Shown: one piece after another, positions 54,023 through 62,031 of the stretch
Layout of the letters: each line of letters starts with the position of its first letter
How positions within the stretch are numbered: position 1 is the stretch's first letter
From: Mycobacterium avium subsp. avium
GTDB lineage: Bacteria > Actinomycetota > Actinomycetes > Mycobacteriales > Mycobacteriaceae
Direction: 5' to 3'
NCBI RefSeq assembly: GCF_009741445.1
Contig: NZ_CP046507.1
Location: 4,402,001-4,466,000, forward strand
DNA: 64,000 bases
Position numbers and translations under genes: made by a program
Notes under the pieces: generated by a model
The model's input: the letters and a program-made list of their open reading frames with translations, nothing else
What the model was told of the DNA's origin: nothing
The model's database searches: none

Positions 54023-54913
54023 TCAAACGCGGGTCGCGGTGACGTATTCCGGGATGAACTGGGCGCCGCCTGATCCGGCGCCCCGCCGCGGCCCCAACCC
54101 CAGGGCGCCCAGCAGATCGGCGATGGACCGCGCCGCCGGCTCCCAGCCGTGGGTCGCCAAATACTCAGGGACGTAATGGTATTCGCCCGGGTGGGTGAGG
54201 CTGGCCAGGTCGATGTCCAGGCCGCGGCGCCGCCAGCCCTCCACGAAGGCCCGCTCGGCCTCCAGCTGCAGCGGATCCCAGGTGGGCAGGTGGTCGGCGG
54301 CCAACCGGCTGCCCGCGGCGCTGGCCGCGGTGAGCCGGCGCAGCAGCCGGTTCTGCTCGGCGGGCTTCAGGTAGCCGACCAGCAGCTGCTCGGCGACCCA
54401 CGCCGTGGGCTGGGCCGCGTCGAAACCCACCCGCCGCAACGCCGCCGGCCAGTCGTCGCGCAGGTCGATGCCGACCGCGCACCGGTTGGCGGCCAGCCGG
54501 GCGTCCAGCCCGCGCAGCACCCCGGCCTTGAAATCGAGCACCCGCGGCCGGTCGATCTCGTAGACCGTGGTCCCGCGCGGCCACCACAGCCGGTACGGCC
54601 GGGTGTCCAGGCCCGATGCCAGGATCACCACCTGGCGAATGCCCGCGCGGCCCGCCTCGGCGAGGAATTCGTCCACGAACCGGGTGTGGGCGGCCAGCGC
54701 ATCCAGCAACGACGTCACCGCCGGGTCGTCGCCGACCGGCGATTCATCGGCCGCGAACGTGTGGTCGGCGATCGCGCGGGTGAGGTAGTCGATGCCGACG
54801 GCGCCCAGCAGCGGCTCGGCGTACGGGTCGTTGAGCAACCCCTGCCGCGTGGCGACGGCCCGGGCGCCGGCGCCCAAGGTTGCGGTCACCCCCACCTCGG
54901 CTGTCGCTGCCAT
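54023..54913 (-). CDS. SAM-dependent methyltransferase (TIGR00027 / LCMT-like family)
   Basis: 296-aa member of the family greatly expanded in mycobacteria (leucine carboxyl methyltransferase fold). Diagnostic segments are ATRQGLLNDPYAEPLL, VVILASGLDTRPYRL (SAM-binding), VYEIDRPRVLDFK and AEQLLVGYLKPAEQNRLL. The target molecule is unknown for almost all members. The gap to the GNAT gene is only 8 bp. Confidence 0.95.
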   Translation of the reverse strand: MAATAEVGVTATLGAGARAVATRQGLLNDPYAEPLLGAVGIDYLTRAIADHTFAADESPVGDDPAVTSLLDALAAHTRFVDEFLAEAGRAGIRQVVILASGLDTRPYRLWWPRGTTVYEIDRPRVLDFKAGVLRGLDARLAANRCAVGIDLRDDWPAALRRVGFDAAQPTAWVAEQLLVGYLKPAEQNRLLRRLTAASAAGSRLAADHLPTWDPLQLEAERAFVEGWRRRGLDIDLASLTHPGEYHYVPEYLATHGWEPAARSIADLLGALGLGPRRGAGSGGAQFIPEYVTATRV

Positions 54914-54932
54914 CGTCGTCCCGGGCGTCGTC

Positions 54933-55304
54933 TCAGGCGTCGGAGCGGCGCCGCAGGGTCAGCCCGGCGGCCACCCGCCAGCCGAGCAACACCAGCGCGG
55001 TGACCGTCGAGGCCACCACCACGAAACTGGCCGCCACGCCGGCGGAGCTGGCCTTGCGCAGCAGCATGCCGACGATCACGGTGCACAGCCAGACGACGAC
55101 GCCGGTGGGCAGCACCGCGGTGGGCTGCCGCCATCCCCGGGAGACCAGCCAGCCGAGCGCGGTGCCGGTCAGAAACGGCCACGCCGTCACGGCGACGCCG
55201 GTGGCGCTGAGGCCCTCGTCGTGGCTGCGCCGCCCCACGGCGCAGAACACCAGCACGCCGAGGACATCGACCGCGAACCAGGCCAGCCGCCGGAGCCTAA
55301 GCAT
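54933..55304 (-). CDS. DUF3054 membrane protein
   Basis: 123-aa integral membrane protein with four helices and the DUF3054 landmarks DVLGVLVFCAVGRRSHDEG and GTALGWLVSRGWRQP. The C-terminus is basic. Function unknown. It is 19 bp upstream of the methyltransferase and likely in the same transcript. A plus-strand box TAGATT (55362-55367), 8 nt before the next gene, marks the divergent promoter region. Confidence 0.9.
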   Translation of the reverse strand: MLRLRRLAWFAVDVLGVLVFCAVGRRSHDEGLSATGVAVTAWPFLTGTALGWLVSRGWRQPTAVLPTGVVVWLCTVIVGMLLRKASSAGVAASFVVVASTVTALVLLGWRVAAGLTLRRRSDA

Positions 55305-55375
55305 GCAGCGAGACTACCCGCTCGGCCGCGCCGATCCTTGACCCGGCAACCGAGGTGAACCTAGATTCGTCTGCA

Positions 55376-56122
55376 ATGAATACTGATTCACACCGCCGCC
55401 TCGCGGTGGTGACCGGCGCGGGTTCGGGCATCGGCCGGGCGATCGCGCTCGGGCTGGCCGCCGGGGGTGACCGCGTCGTCGCCGCCGACCTGGACCAGGC
55501 GTCGGCCGCGGCCACCGCCGCCGAGCATCCCGACCTGATCACCGCGGCGCCGGTGGACGTCGCCGACCCGGCACGGGTCGCCGCGCTGCGGGACCGCATC
55601 CACGCCGACATCGAGGTGCCCGGCGTCGTCGTCAACGCCGCCGGCTGGGACCGAACCGACCAATTCCTCAACGCCACACCGGAATTCGCACAGAAGGTGG
55701 TGGCCATCAACTACCTGGGGCCGGTGCATGTGTGTTCGGCGTTCCTGCCCGGGATGATCGAGACGCACGGCGGCGGACGCGTGGTGAACGTCGCCAGCGA
55801 CGCCGGGCGGGTCGGCAGCGCCGGTGAGAGCATCTACGCCGGCGCCAAGGGCGGGGTGATCGCGCTGACCAAGTCGCTGGCGCGCGAGATGGCGCGCCAC
55901 CAGATCACGGTGAACTGCGTGTGCCCGGGCCCGACCGACACCCCGCTGTTTCACGCCCAGCCCGAGAAGCTGAAAGAAGCACTGGTCAAAGCGATTCCGC
56001 TGCGCCGGCTGGCCCGGCCCGAGGAGGTCGCCGCGGCGGTGCTGTTCTTCGCCTCGCAGGCCGCGTCGTTCGTCACCGGACAGGTGATCAGTGTCAGCGG
56101 CGGCCTGACGATGGCAGGCTGA
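55376..56122 (+). CDS. SDR-family oxidoreductase
   Basis: Classical short-chain dehydrogenase of 248 aa. It has VVTGAGSGIGRAIALGLA at the cofactor site, VNAAG, the catalytic YAGAKGG (Tyr-x3-Lys), and the C-terminal VTGQVISVSGGLTMAG. It is close to 3-hydroxyacyl-CoA or 3-oxoacyl reductases by pattern. Followed after 5 bp by two acyl-CoA dehydrogenases, so beta-oxidation of a particular acyl or aryl-CoA chain is likely. Confidence 0.93.
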   Translation: MNTDSHRRLAVVTGAGSGIGRAIALGLAAGGDRVVAADLDQASAAATAAEHPDLITAAPVDVADPARVAALRDRIHADIEVPGVVVNAAGWDRTDQFLNATPEFAQKVVAINYLGPVHVCSAFLPGMIETHGGGRVVNVASDAGRVGSAGESIYAGAKGGVIALTKSLAREMARHQITVNCVCPGPTDTPLFHAQPEKLKEALVKAIPLRRLARPEEVAAAVLFFASQAASFVTGQVISVSGGLTMAG

Positions 56123-56127
56123 CTGCT

Positions 56128-57324
56128 ATGAGCACCGAGACGAGCACCAAGACCCCACCGGCCTTCGACCGCTACGACCCGCTGGGCCTGGACGCCTTGC
56201 TGTCCGACGACGAACGCGCGGTGCGCGACACCGTGCGGGGTTTCTGCGCCGAGCATGTGCTGCCGCACGTGGCGGAGTGGTTCGAGATCGGCGACCTGCC
56301 GGTCCGCGAACTGGCCAGGGAGTTCGGCCGGCTCGGCCTGCTGGGCATGCACCTGCACGGCTACGGCTGCGGCGGCGCGTCGGCCGTGCACTACGGGCTG
56401 GCCTGCGTGGAGCTGGAGGCCGCCGACTCCGGTCTGCGTTCGATGGTCTCGGTGCAGGGCTCGCTGGCGATGTTCGCGATCTGGAACTTCGGCTCCGAGG
56501 AGCAAAAACGCCAATGGCTGCCGGGCATGGCCACCGGCGAACTGCTCGGCTGCTTCGGGCTGACCGAGCCCGACGTCGGCTCCGACCCTGCGGCGATGAA
56601 AACCCGTGCGCGACGGGATGGTTCGGACTGGGTGCTCGACGGCCGCAAGCTGTGGATCACCAACGGGTCGGTGGCCGACGTCGCCGTGGTGTGGGCCGGC
56701 ACCGACGACGGCATCCGCGGCTTCCTGGTGCCCACCGACACGCCGGGTTTCACCGCCAACACGATTCACCACAAGCTGTCGCTGCGTGCCTCGATCACCA
56801 GCGAGCTGGTGCTCGACGACGTGCGGCTGCCCGACGAGGCGATGCTGCCCGGAGCCACCGGGCTGCGCGGCCCGCTGTCGTGTCTGTCCGAGGCCCGCTA
56901 CGGGATCATCTGGGGCGCCATGGGCGCGGCGCGCTCGGCCTGGCAGGCCGCCCTGGATTACGCCACCCAGCGCACCCAGTTCGGCCGCCCCATCGCCGGA
57001 TTCCAGCTGACCCAGGCCAAGCTCGTCGACATGGCCGTCGAGCTGCACAAGGGCCAGCTGTTGTCGCTGCATCTGGGCCGCCTCAAGGACAGCACCGGGC
57101 TGCGGCCCGAGCAGGTCAGCTTCGGCAAGCTCAACAACACCCGGGAGGCGATCGAGATCTGCCGGACCGCGCGAACCATCCTGGGCGGCAACGGGATATC
57201 GCTGGAATACCCCGTCATCCGGCACATGGTGAACCTGGAATCGGTGCTGACCTACGAGGGCACGCCGGAGATGCATCAGCTCGTCCTCGGCCAGGCGTTC
57301 ACCGGCGCCGACGCCTTCCGCTGA
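56128..57324 (+). CDS. fadE7: Acyl-CoA dehydrogenase, glutaryl-CoA dehydrogenase-like (FadE7-like)
   Basis: FAD-dependent dehydrogenase, 398 aa. The FAD-binding segments CFGLTEPDVGSDPAAMKT and LWITNGSVADVAVVWA are present, and the catalytic base is the Glu of LTYEGTPEMHQLVLGQAF, as in glutaryl-CoA dehydrogenase. The length and sequence class match Rv0400c (FadE7). ATG at 56128. It is the second gene of a five-gene rightward unit. Confidence 0.92.
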   Translation: MSTETSTKTPPAFDRYDPLGLDALLSDDERAVRDTVRGFCAEHVLPHVAEWFEIGDLPVRELAREFGRLGLLGMHLHGYGCGGASAVHYGLACVELEAADSGLRSMVSVQGSLAMFAIWNFGSEEQKRQWLPGMATGELLGCFGLTEPDVGSDPAAMKTRARRDGSDWVLDGRKLWITNGSVADVAVVWAGTDDGIRGFLVPTDTPGFTANTIHHKLSLRASITSELVLDDVRLPDEAMLPGATGLRGPLSCLSEARYGIIWGAMGAARSAWQAALDYATQRTQFGRPIAGFQLTQAKLVDMAVELHKGQLLSLHLGRLKDSTGLRPEQVSFGKLNNTREAIEICRTARTILGGNGISLEYPVIRHMVNLESVLTYEGTPEMHQLVLGQAFTGADAFR

Positions 57325-57340
57325 CCCGGAGCAGCACCCG

Positions 57341-58489
57341 ATGGCCGCACACCTGCAGTACACCTCCGAGCATCACCAGTTCCGGGAGCTGGTCCGCGAT
57401 TTCGTGCAACGGACGGTCGTGCCCAATCACGAGAAGTGGGAACGCGACGGCCAGTGGGACCGGTCGCTGTTCGTCGAGGCGGGCAAACTGGGGCTGCTGG
57501 GCTTTTCGGCGCCCGAGCGGTTGGGCGGCCCGGGGGTCGACGACTTTCGCTACAACGCGATCGTGGTCGACGAGTTGCAGCGGGCCGGCGCGGCCGCCGA
57601 GGCCATCGCCTTCTCGCTGCAGAACGACATCGTGCTGCCCTACCTCGTCGAGCTGACCACACCCGAGCAACAACGGCGCTGGCTGCCCGGCGTGGTGACC
57701 GGCGAGACGGTGCTCGGGATCGCCATGACCGAGCCCGGCACCGGCAGCGACCTGGCCGGGATCCGCACCACCGCGGTGCGAGACGGCGATCACTACCTGG
57801 TCAACGGCGCCAAGACGTTCATCTCCAACGGGCAGGTGGGCGACCTGTTCGTGGTCGCGGTACGCACCGCACCGGACCGGCACAAGGGGCTTTCGCTGCT
57901 GGTCGTGGACGCGGACACGCCGGGCTTCGGCCGGGGCCGCAACCTGGAGAAGATCGGCCTGCACGCCCAGGACACCAGCGAGCTGAGCTTCACCGACATG
58001 CGGGTGCCGGCCGAGAACCTGCTCGAGGCGGAAGGCCGGGGCTTCTACCAGCTGATGAAAAACCTTCCTCAGGAACGGCTTTCGCTGGCCGTGGGCGCGG
58101 TCGCCGCCGCCGAGGCGGTATTCGCCGAGACGCTGGACTACGTCAAGCAGCGGCACGCCTTCGGCGCGCCCATCGCCGCCTTCCAGAACAGTCAATTCGT
58201 GCTCGCCGAACTGGCCACCGAAATCGACGTTGCCCGCACTTATCTCGACGACTGCCTGGCCGCGCACCTGGCCGGCGAGCTGACCGCGGCGCGGGCCGCC
58301 CGGCTGAAATGGTGGACCACCGATCTGCAGGTCCGCACCGCCGACCGCTGCCTGCAGTTGCACGGCGGATACGGCTACATGCGCGAGTACGGCGTGGCGC
58401 GGGCGTTCGTCGACGCCCGCATCCAGACCATCTACGGCGGCACCAACGAGATCATGAAGACCATCATCGCCAGGGACCTGGGCCTCTAG
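57341..58489 (+). CDS. Acyl-CoA dehydrogenase, long-chain (LCAD-like) type
   Basis: 382-aa FAD enzyme. IAMTEPGTGSDLAGIRT and TFISNGQVGDLFVV are the FAD motifs. The usual YEGT base is YGGTNEIMK here, while Glu245 in NLPQERL takes the place of the LCAD/isovaleryl-type base, so the enzyme is expected to be active. GGAG precedes ATG 57341 by 10 nt, and the gene lies 16 bp after the FadE7-like gene. The pair may form a hetero-complex as known for some mycobacterial FadE pairs; that is inference. Confidence 0.93.
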   Translation: MAAHLQYTSEHHQFRELVRDFVQRTVVPNHEKWERDGQWDRSLFVEAGKLGLLGFSAPERLGGPGVDDFRYNAIVVDELQRAGAAAEAIAFSLQNDIVLPYLVELTTPEQQRRWLPGVVTGETVLGIAMTEPGTGSDLAGIRTTAVRDGDHYLVNGAKTFISNGQVGDLFVVAVRTAPDRHKGLSLLVVDADTPGFGRGRNLEKIGLHAQDTSELSFTDMRVPAENLLEAEGRGFYQLMKNLPQERLSLAVGAVAAAEAVFAETLDYVKQRHAFGAPIAAFQNSQFVLAELATEIDVARTYLDDCLAAHLAGELTAARAARLKWWTTDLQVRTADRCLQLHGGYGYMREYGVARAFVDARIQTIYGGTNEIMKTIIARDLGL

Positions 58490-58493
58490 CGGC

Positions 58494-59156
58494 ATGGCCG
58501 TCGACTACAGCGAATTGCCCGCCGAGGAGGCCGTGCGTGCCGCACGGGCCGGCGCGCGGCGCCGCCAGGTGCTCGACGCCGCGGTCAAGGTGATGGGCCG
58601 CAACGGTTTTCACCGCATGTCCATGCACGACCTGGCCGCCGAGGCCGACGTCAGCGTCGGCCTGCTGTACAAGTACTTCGGCGGCAAACAGGACCTGCTG
58701 CTGGCCACCATCGTGCGCATCCTCGACGTGTTCCGCGATCAACTGGCACCGGTCATCGACGCCGCCGGCGACGACGTCGTCGACCAGTTGAGCGCGGGGA
58801 TCCGCCGCTACATCCAGATCGTCGACGAGAACCTCGACGGGGTGGTGCTGACCTACCGGGAGAGCCGGACCCTCGGGGCGGCCGGCCGCGCCCAGATCAA
58901 GGACCTGGAAATCGCCACCGCCGCGCCGCTGCGCGCGGTAATCGAAACCGGCATCGCCCAAGGCGTCTTCCGCAGCGTCGACGTCGACCTCGCCGTGTTC
59001 GACATCATGCTGCTCGCCCACGGCTGGGCGCTCAAGCATTGGCACTTCGGGCCGATCTACACCCTCGACGAGTACATCGCGTTGCAGACCCGGCACCTGC
59101 TCAACGGGCTGATTTCCGATGAGCGCCGCGCCGACTACGCGGACGTGCTGAAATAG
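58494..59156 (+). CDS. TetR-family regulator
   Basis: 220-aa regulator with the helix-turn-helix MHDLAAEADVSVGLLYKYFGGKQDL and a C-terminal domain of the TetR_C type with a conserved HGWALKHWHF. It follows the second acyl-CoA dehydrogenase by 4 bp and precedes the secreted protein by 4 bp, so it is probably the autoregulator of this acyl-CoA operon, responding to an acyl-CoA. Confidence 0.93.
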   Translation: MAVDYSELPAEEAVRAARAGARRRQVLDAAVKVMGRNGFHRMSMHDLAAEADVSVGLLYKYFGGKQDLLLATIVRILDVFRDQLAPVIDAAGDDVVDQLSAGIRRYIQIVDENLDGVVLTYRESRTLGAAGRAQIKDLEIATAAPLRAVIETGIAQGVFRSVDVDLAVFDIMLLAHGWALKHWHFGPIYTLDEYIALQTRHLLNGLISDERRADYADVLK

Positions 59157-59160
59157 GGGC

Positions 59161-59781
59161 ATGAGTGCCACGGCCCGCCGGATCGGCGCCCTGACCGCGC
59201 TGGCGACCCTGTACGCCGCCACGGCGCCGGCGGCCGCCGACCCGCCCCCGGGGCTGCCGCCGATGACTTCCGGCGGCAGCCGCCCGATCATCGGCGGCGG
59301 CTCGGCCGCCGCGCAGGGAATCTCCCAGCAGCTGTTCAGCTTTGGCAACCCCGGCGTGGTGCAGGAGATCGACGGCTCGGACGCGGCGCAGTTCATCACC
59401 GCGGCGGCGGGGGCGGCCAACCAGCAGCTGGCGGCGCCCTTTTCGCTGTTGCGCCGCGCGTTGACGTACCAGGACAACAACGCCGGGTTCGGGGCGCGCG
59501 CCTACCGGCGCAACGACGGCCAGTGGGGTGGGGCCATGCTCGTCGCGGCCAAGAGTGCCACGCCGAGCCCGGACAACCTGGCCGCGTGCGCGAAGACCAA
59601 CTGGCGACGGGCCACCGCCGGCGGCGAAACCGCGATGTGCAACAGCGGCTGGACCACCCCCACCTCCTACGAAAGCCGCCGCGGCGAGACCTATTACATC
59701 CTGCTCGCCGGCACCGCCGCCGACTTCTGCAGTGACCTCAACGCCAAGTACAAGAGCGACGCCACCGGGTGGCCGTTCTAG
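59161..59781 (+). CDS. Secreted protein of unknown family
   Basis: 206-aa protein with a cleavable signal peptide ending TAPAAADPPPG. The mature part has a Gly/Ser-rich linker (about 38-55) and a domain with three Cys (ACAKTNW, MCNSGWTTP, FCSDLNAKY). It ends DATGWPF. I do not recognise the family, and it is unrelated to the secreted pair at 30.6-31.7 kb. It is the last gene of the SDR-acyl-CoA dehydrogenase-TetR unit. Confidence 0.82.
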   Translation: MSATARRIGALTALATLYAATAPAAADPPPGLPPMTSGGSRPIIGGGSAAAQGISQQLFSFGNPGVVQEIDGSDAAQFITAAAGAANQQLAAPFSLLRRALTYQDNNAGFGARAYRRNDGQWGGAMLVAAKSATPSPDNLAACAKTNWRRATAGGETAMCNSGWTTPTSYESRRGETYYILLAGTAADFCSDLNAKYKSDATGWPF

Positions 59782-60120
59782 CCCCGCCGCCGGTCGGAGC
59801 GGAATGAGACCGAAACCGCTTGCCGGGTTTTTGAATTCATGTCCGGTTTACGCACCGGCACCAATCGGCGGCCGGTAAATAGCGATCCAATATAGCCGCG
59901 GTCACGGCCGCGCGCAGGATAATTCGAATTCCTCCCGGCAGCGAATTTTGCTGCGATTGCAATGCCCATCCGGGGGCCGGGCCGCGCCGGTGGTCGCCGA
60001 TCATCCGTTTGGCGAATCGGTCGGCGATCTTCGCGAAATCCCTTATCTGCGAAGTGCTGACGACGTAAACTCGCCCACATCGGGCATCAGAATATCGTCT
60101 CCCAGACGAAGGGGGTTCTT
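59782..60120 (+). other. AT-richer intergenic region
   Basis: 339 bp without a supportable gene. Composition is clearly more AT-rich than the flanks. A candidate promoter for the small lipopeptide is TTATCT-N17-TAAACT (60043-60071). A GCGG/CCGC stem followed by GGGTTTTT near 59798-59827 may end the upstream operon but is weak. Confidence 0.4.
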
Positions 60121-60243
60121 ATGTCTCGTCGCACCAGCAAAATCGTCGTCGCCGTGGTCCTCGCCTTGGCGGCACCAATGACCTCGGCGTGCACGGTTCC
60201 GTTAGTTATCGACTGCGGACCCGGTTTGACCTGCACTCCGTAG
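60121..60243 (+). CDS. Predicted 40-aa secreted lipopeptide
   Basis: Short reading frame MSRRTSKIVVAVVLALAAP then MTSACTVPLVIDCGPGLTCTP. It has a basic N-terminus, a hydrophobic core and a lipobox-like TSAC with Cys24, leaving a 17-residue mature peptide with three Cys in total (lipidated Cys24, Cys32, Cys38). A GGGGG ribosome site lies 5-9 nt before the ATG. A strong terminator follows 10 bp after the stop, so it seems to be a monocistronic transcript. Function unknown. Confidence 0.65.
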   Translation: MSRRTSKIVVAVVLALAAPMTSACTVPLVIDCGPGLTCTP

Positions 60244-60253
60244 TAGTGCATCA

Positions 60254-60291
60254 ACCGAACAAGCCCACAGTGTGATTCGGGCTTTTTCGGT
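60254..60291 (+). terminator. Intrinsic terminator after the lipopeptide gene
   Basis: Stem ACCGAA-c-AAGCCC pairs with GGGCTT-t-TTCGGT over 12 bp with one mismatch, loop of 12 nt, and a run of five T within the descending arm. U-tract terminators are scarce in mycobacteria, so this one stands out. A perfect hairpin CTTCGC-AAAA-GCGAAG (60301-60316) follows. Confidence 0.8.
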
Positions 60292-60300
60292 CATTTCACG

Positions 60301-60634
60301 CTTCGCAAAAGCGAAGATGAGTTAGGTAACCGGCCGGAGCCGCGGCCTGGGGTCGTCGGCTCACCGCGGCTTCGGCCGGGACCTGCTGCCGCACAAGGAA
60401 CTTCGCTGTTCGCTTCGGTTCACGGCGTGGGAGCAGCGGCGCCTCGGTGTTCGGGCATTGCCGAGAACCGCGCGCTCCCAACCGTTTTCGCCTTGAGGGG
60501 TTCCTTCGGCCGGTCGACGGCTGGGCCGCGCGGCGCATCGGTCTGCCCGGATGCCTCGCCTTTCGCGGGTGTGGCGTCGTACGGTGGAGTTGCGCTGGGC
60601 AGACCGGCCGCCCGGCACGGCAGAAGGGACGGGC
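60301..60634 (+). other. Intergenic region upstream of ndh
   Basis: About 330 bp without a recognisable protein gene. It starts with the small perfect hairpin at 60301-60316. Near its end, TACGGT at 60578-60583 is a possible -10 box for ndh, 51 bp before the ATG. No further motif was recognised. Confidence 0.4.
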
Positions 60635-62026
60635 ATGTCGCGCCATCGTGTCGTCATCATCGGAAGCGGCTTCGGCGGACTGACTGCGGCCAAGGCGCTC
60701 AAACGCGTGCCCAAGGGAACCCAGGTCGACATCACCCTGATCTCGAAAACCACCACGCATCTGTTCCAGCCGCTGCTCTACCAGGTGGCCACCGGCATCC
60801 TGTCCGAGGGCGACATCGCCCCGACCACCCGACTGATCCTGCGCAAGCAGAAGAACGTTCGGGTGCTCTGGGGTGACGTCTCGGCCATCGACCTCACCGC
60901 CAGGACGGTGACGTCGCACCTGATGGGCATGGACACCGTCACGCCCTACGACAGCCTGATCGTGGCCGCCGGGGCCCAGCAGTCCTATTTCGGCCACGAC
61001 GAGTACGCCGCGTTCGCGCCGGGAATGAAGAGCGTCGACGACGCGCTGGAGCTGCGCGGACGCATCCTGGGCGCCTTCGAGGCCGCCGAGGTGGCCACCG
61101 ATCCGGCCGAACGCAGACGCCGGCTGACCTTCGTGGTGGTCGGGGCCGGCCCCACCGGCGTCGAGCTGGCCGGCGAGATCGTCCAGCTCGCCGAGCGCAC
61201 CCTGGCCGGGGCGTTTCGAACCATCACCCCCAGCGAATGCCGGGTCATCCTGCTCGACGCCGCGCCCGCGGTGCTGCCGCCGATGGGCCCCAAGCTGGGC
61301 CTCAAGGCGCAGCGGCGGTTGCAGAAGATGGACGTCGAGGTCCAGCTCAACGCGATGGTGACCGCGGTGGACTACATGGGCATCACGGTCAAGGAGAAGG
61401 ACGGCGCCGAGCGCCGCATCGAATGCGCGTGCAAGGTGTGGGCGGCGGGGGTGCAGGCCAGCGCGCTGGGCGCGATGATCGCCGAGCAGTCCGACGGCAC
61501 CGAAACCGACCGTGCCGGAAGGGTGATCGTCGAGCCCGACCTCACCGTCAAGGGGCATCCGTACGTCTTCGTCGTCGGCGATCTGATGTCGGTGCCCGGT
61601 GTCCCCGGGATGGCCCAAGGCGCGATCCAGGGCGCGAAGTACGCGGCCGGCATCATCAAGCAGGCGGTCAAGGGCCAGGACAACCCGGCCGAGCGCAAGC
61701 CGTTCCGGTACGTCAACAAGGGCAGCATGGCGCTGATCTCGCGGTACAGCGCCGTCGCGCAGGTCGGCAGGGTGGAGTTCGCCGGCTTCATCGCCTGGCT
61801 GGCGTGGCTGCTGCTGCACCTGTACTACCTGATCGGCCACCGCAACCGGCTGGCCGCCATGTTCGCCTGGGGCATCTCGTTTTTGGGCCGCACCCGCGGC
61901 CAGATGGCCATCACCAGCCAGATGATCTACGCGCGCCCGGTGGTGGAGTGGCTGGAGCGCCGGGCCCAGGACGGGACGCTGGCGGCCGCCGAGCACGTCG
62001 ACTCGGCCGAAAAGCAGGCCGGCTGA
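60635..62026 (+). CDS. ndhA: Type II NADH dehydrogenase (NDH-2)
   Basis: Non-proton-pumping NADH:menaquinone oxidoreductase at the inner membrane face, 463 aa. The FAD-binding motif VVIIGSGFGGLTAAKAL is at the N-terminus, the NADH-binding VVVGAGPTGVELAGEI in the middle, and YVFVVGDLMSVPG near residue 310. The C-terminal amphipathic/hydrophobic region FAGFIAWLAWLLLHLYYLIGH anchors it. The position next to metZ matches NdhA (Rv0392c), but by sequence alone Ndh (Rv1854c) would also fit. ATG at 60635 follows GGGA. Confidence 0.93.
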   Translation: MSRHRVVIIGSGFGGLTAAKALKRVPKGTQVDITLISKTTTHLFQPLLYQVATGILSEGDIAPTTRLILRKQKNVRVLWGDVSAIDLTARTVTSHLMGMDTVTPYDSLIVAAGAQQSYFGHDEYAAFAPGMKSVDDALELRGRILGAFEAAEVATDPAERRRRLTFVVVGAGPTGVELAGEIVQLAERTLAGAFRTITPSECRVILLDAAPAVLPPMGPKLGLKAQRRLQKMDVEVQLNAMVTAVDYMGITVKEKDGAERRIECACKVWAAGVQASALGAMIAEQSDGTETDRAGRVIVEPDLTVKGHPYVFVVGDLMSVPGVPGMAQGAIQGAKYAAGIIKQAVKGQDNPAERKPFRYVNKGSMALISRYSAVAQVGRVEFAGFIAWLAWLLLHLYYLIGHRNRLAAMFAWGISFLGRTRGQMAITSQMIYARPVVEWLERRAQDGTLAAAEHVDSAEKQAG

Positions 62027-62031
62027 CCCGG

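Noticed and set aside
59839..59895. 18-codon frame MSGLRTGTNRRPVNSDPI
   Set aside because: No ribosome site, no signal or family feature, and too short to distinguish from chance.
60296..61996. Long minus-strand frame antisense to ndh
   Set aside because: The ndh frame carries both nucleotide-binding motifs; the antisense product is Arg/Asp/His-rich with no recognisable fold.
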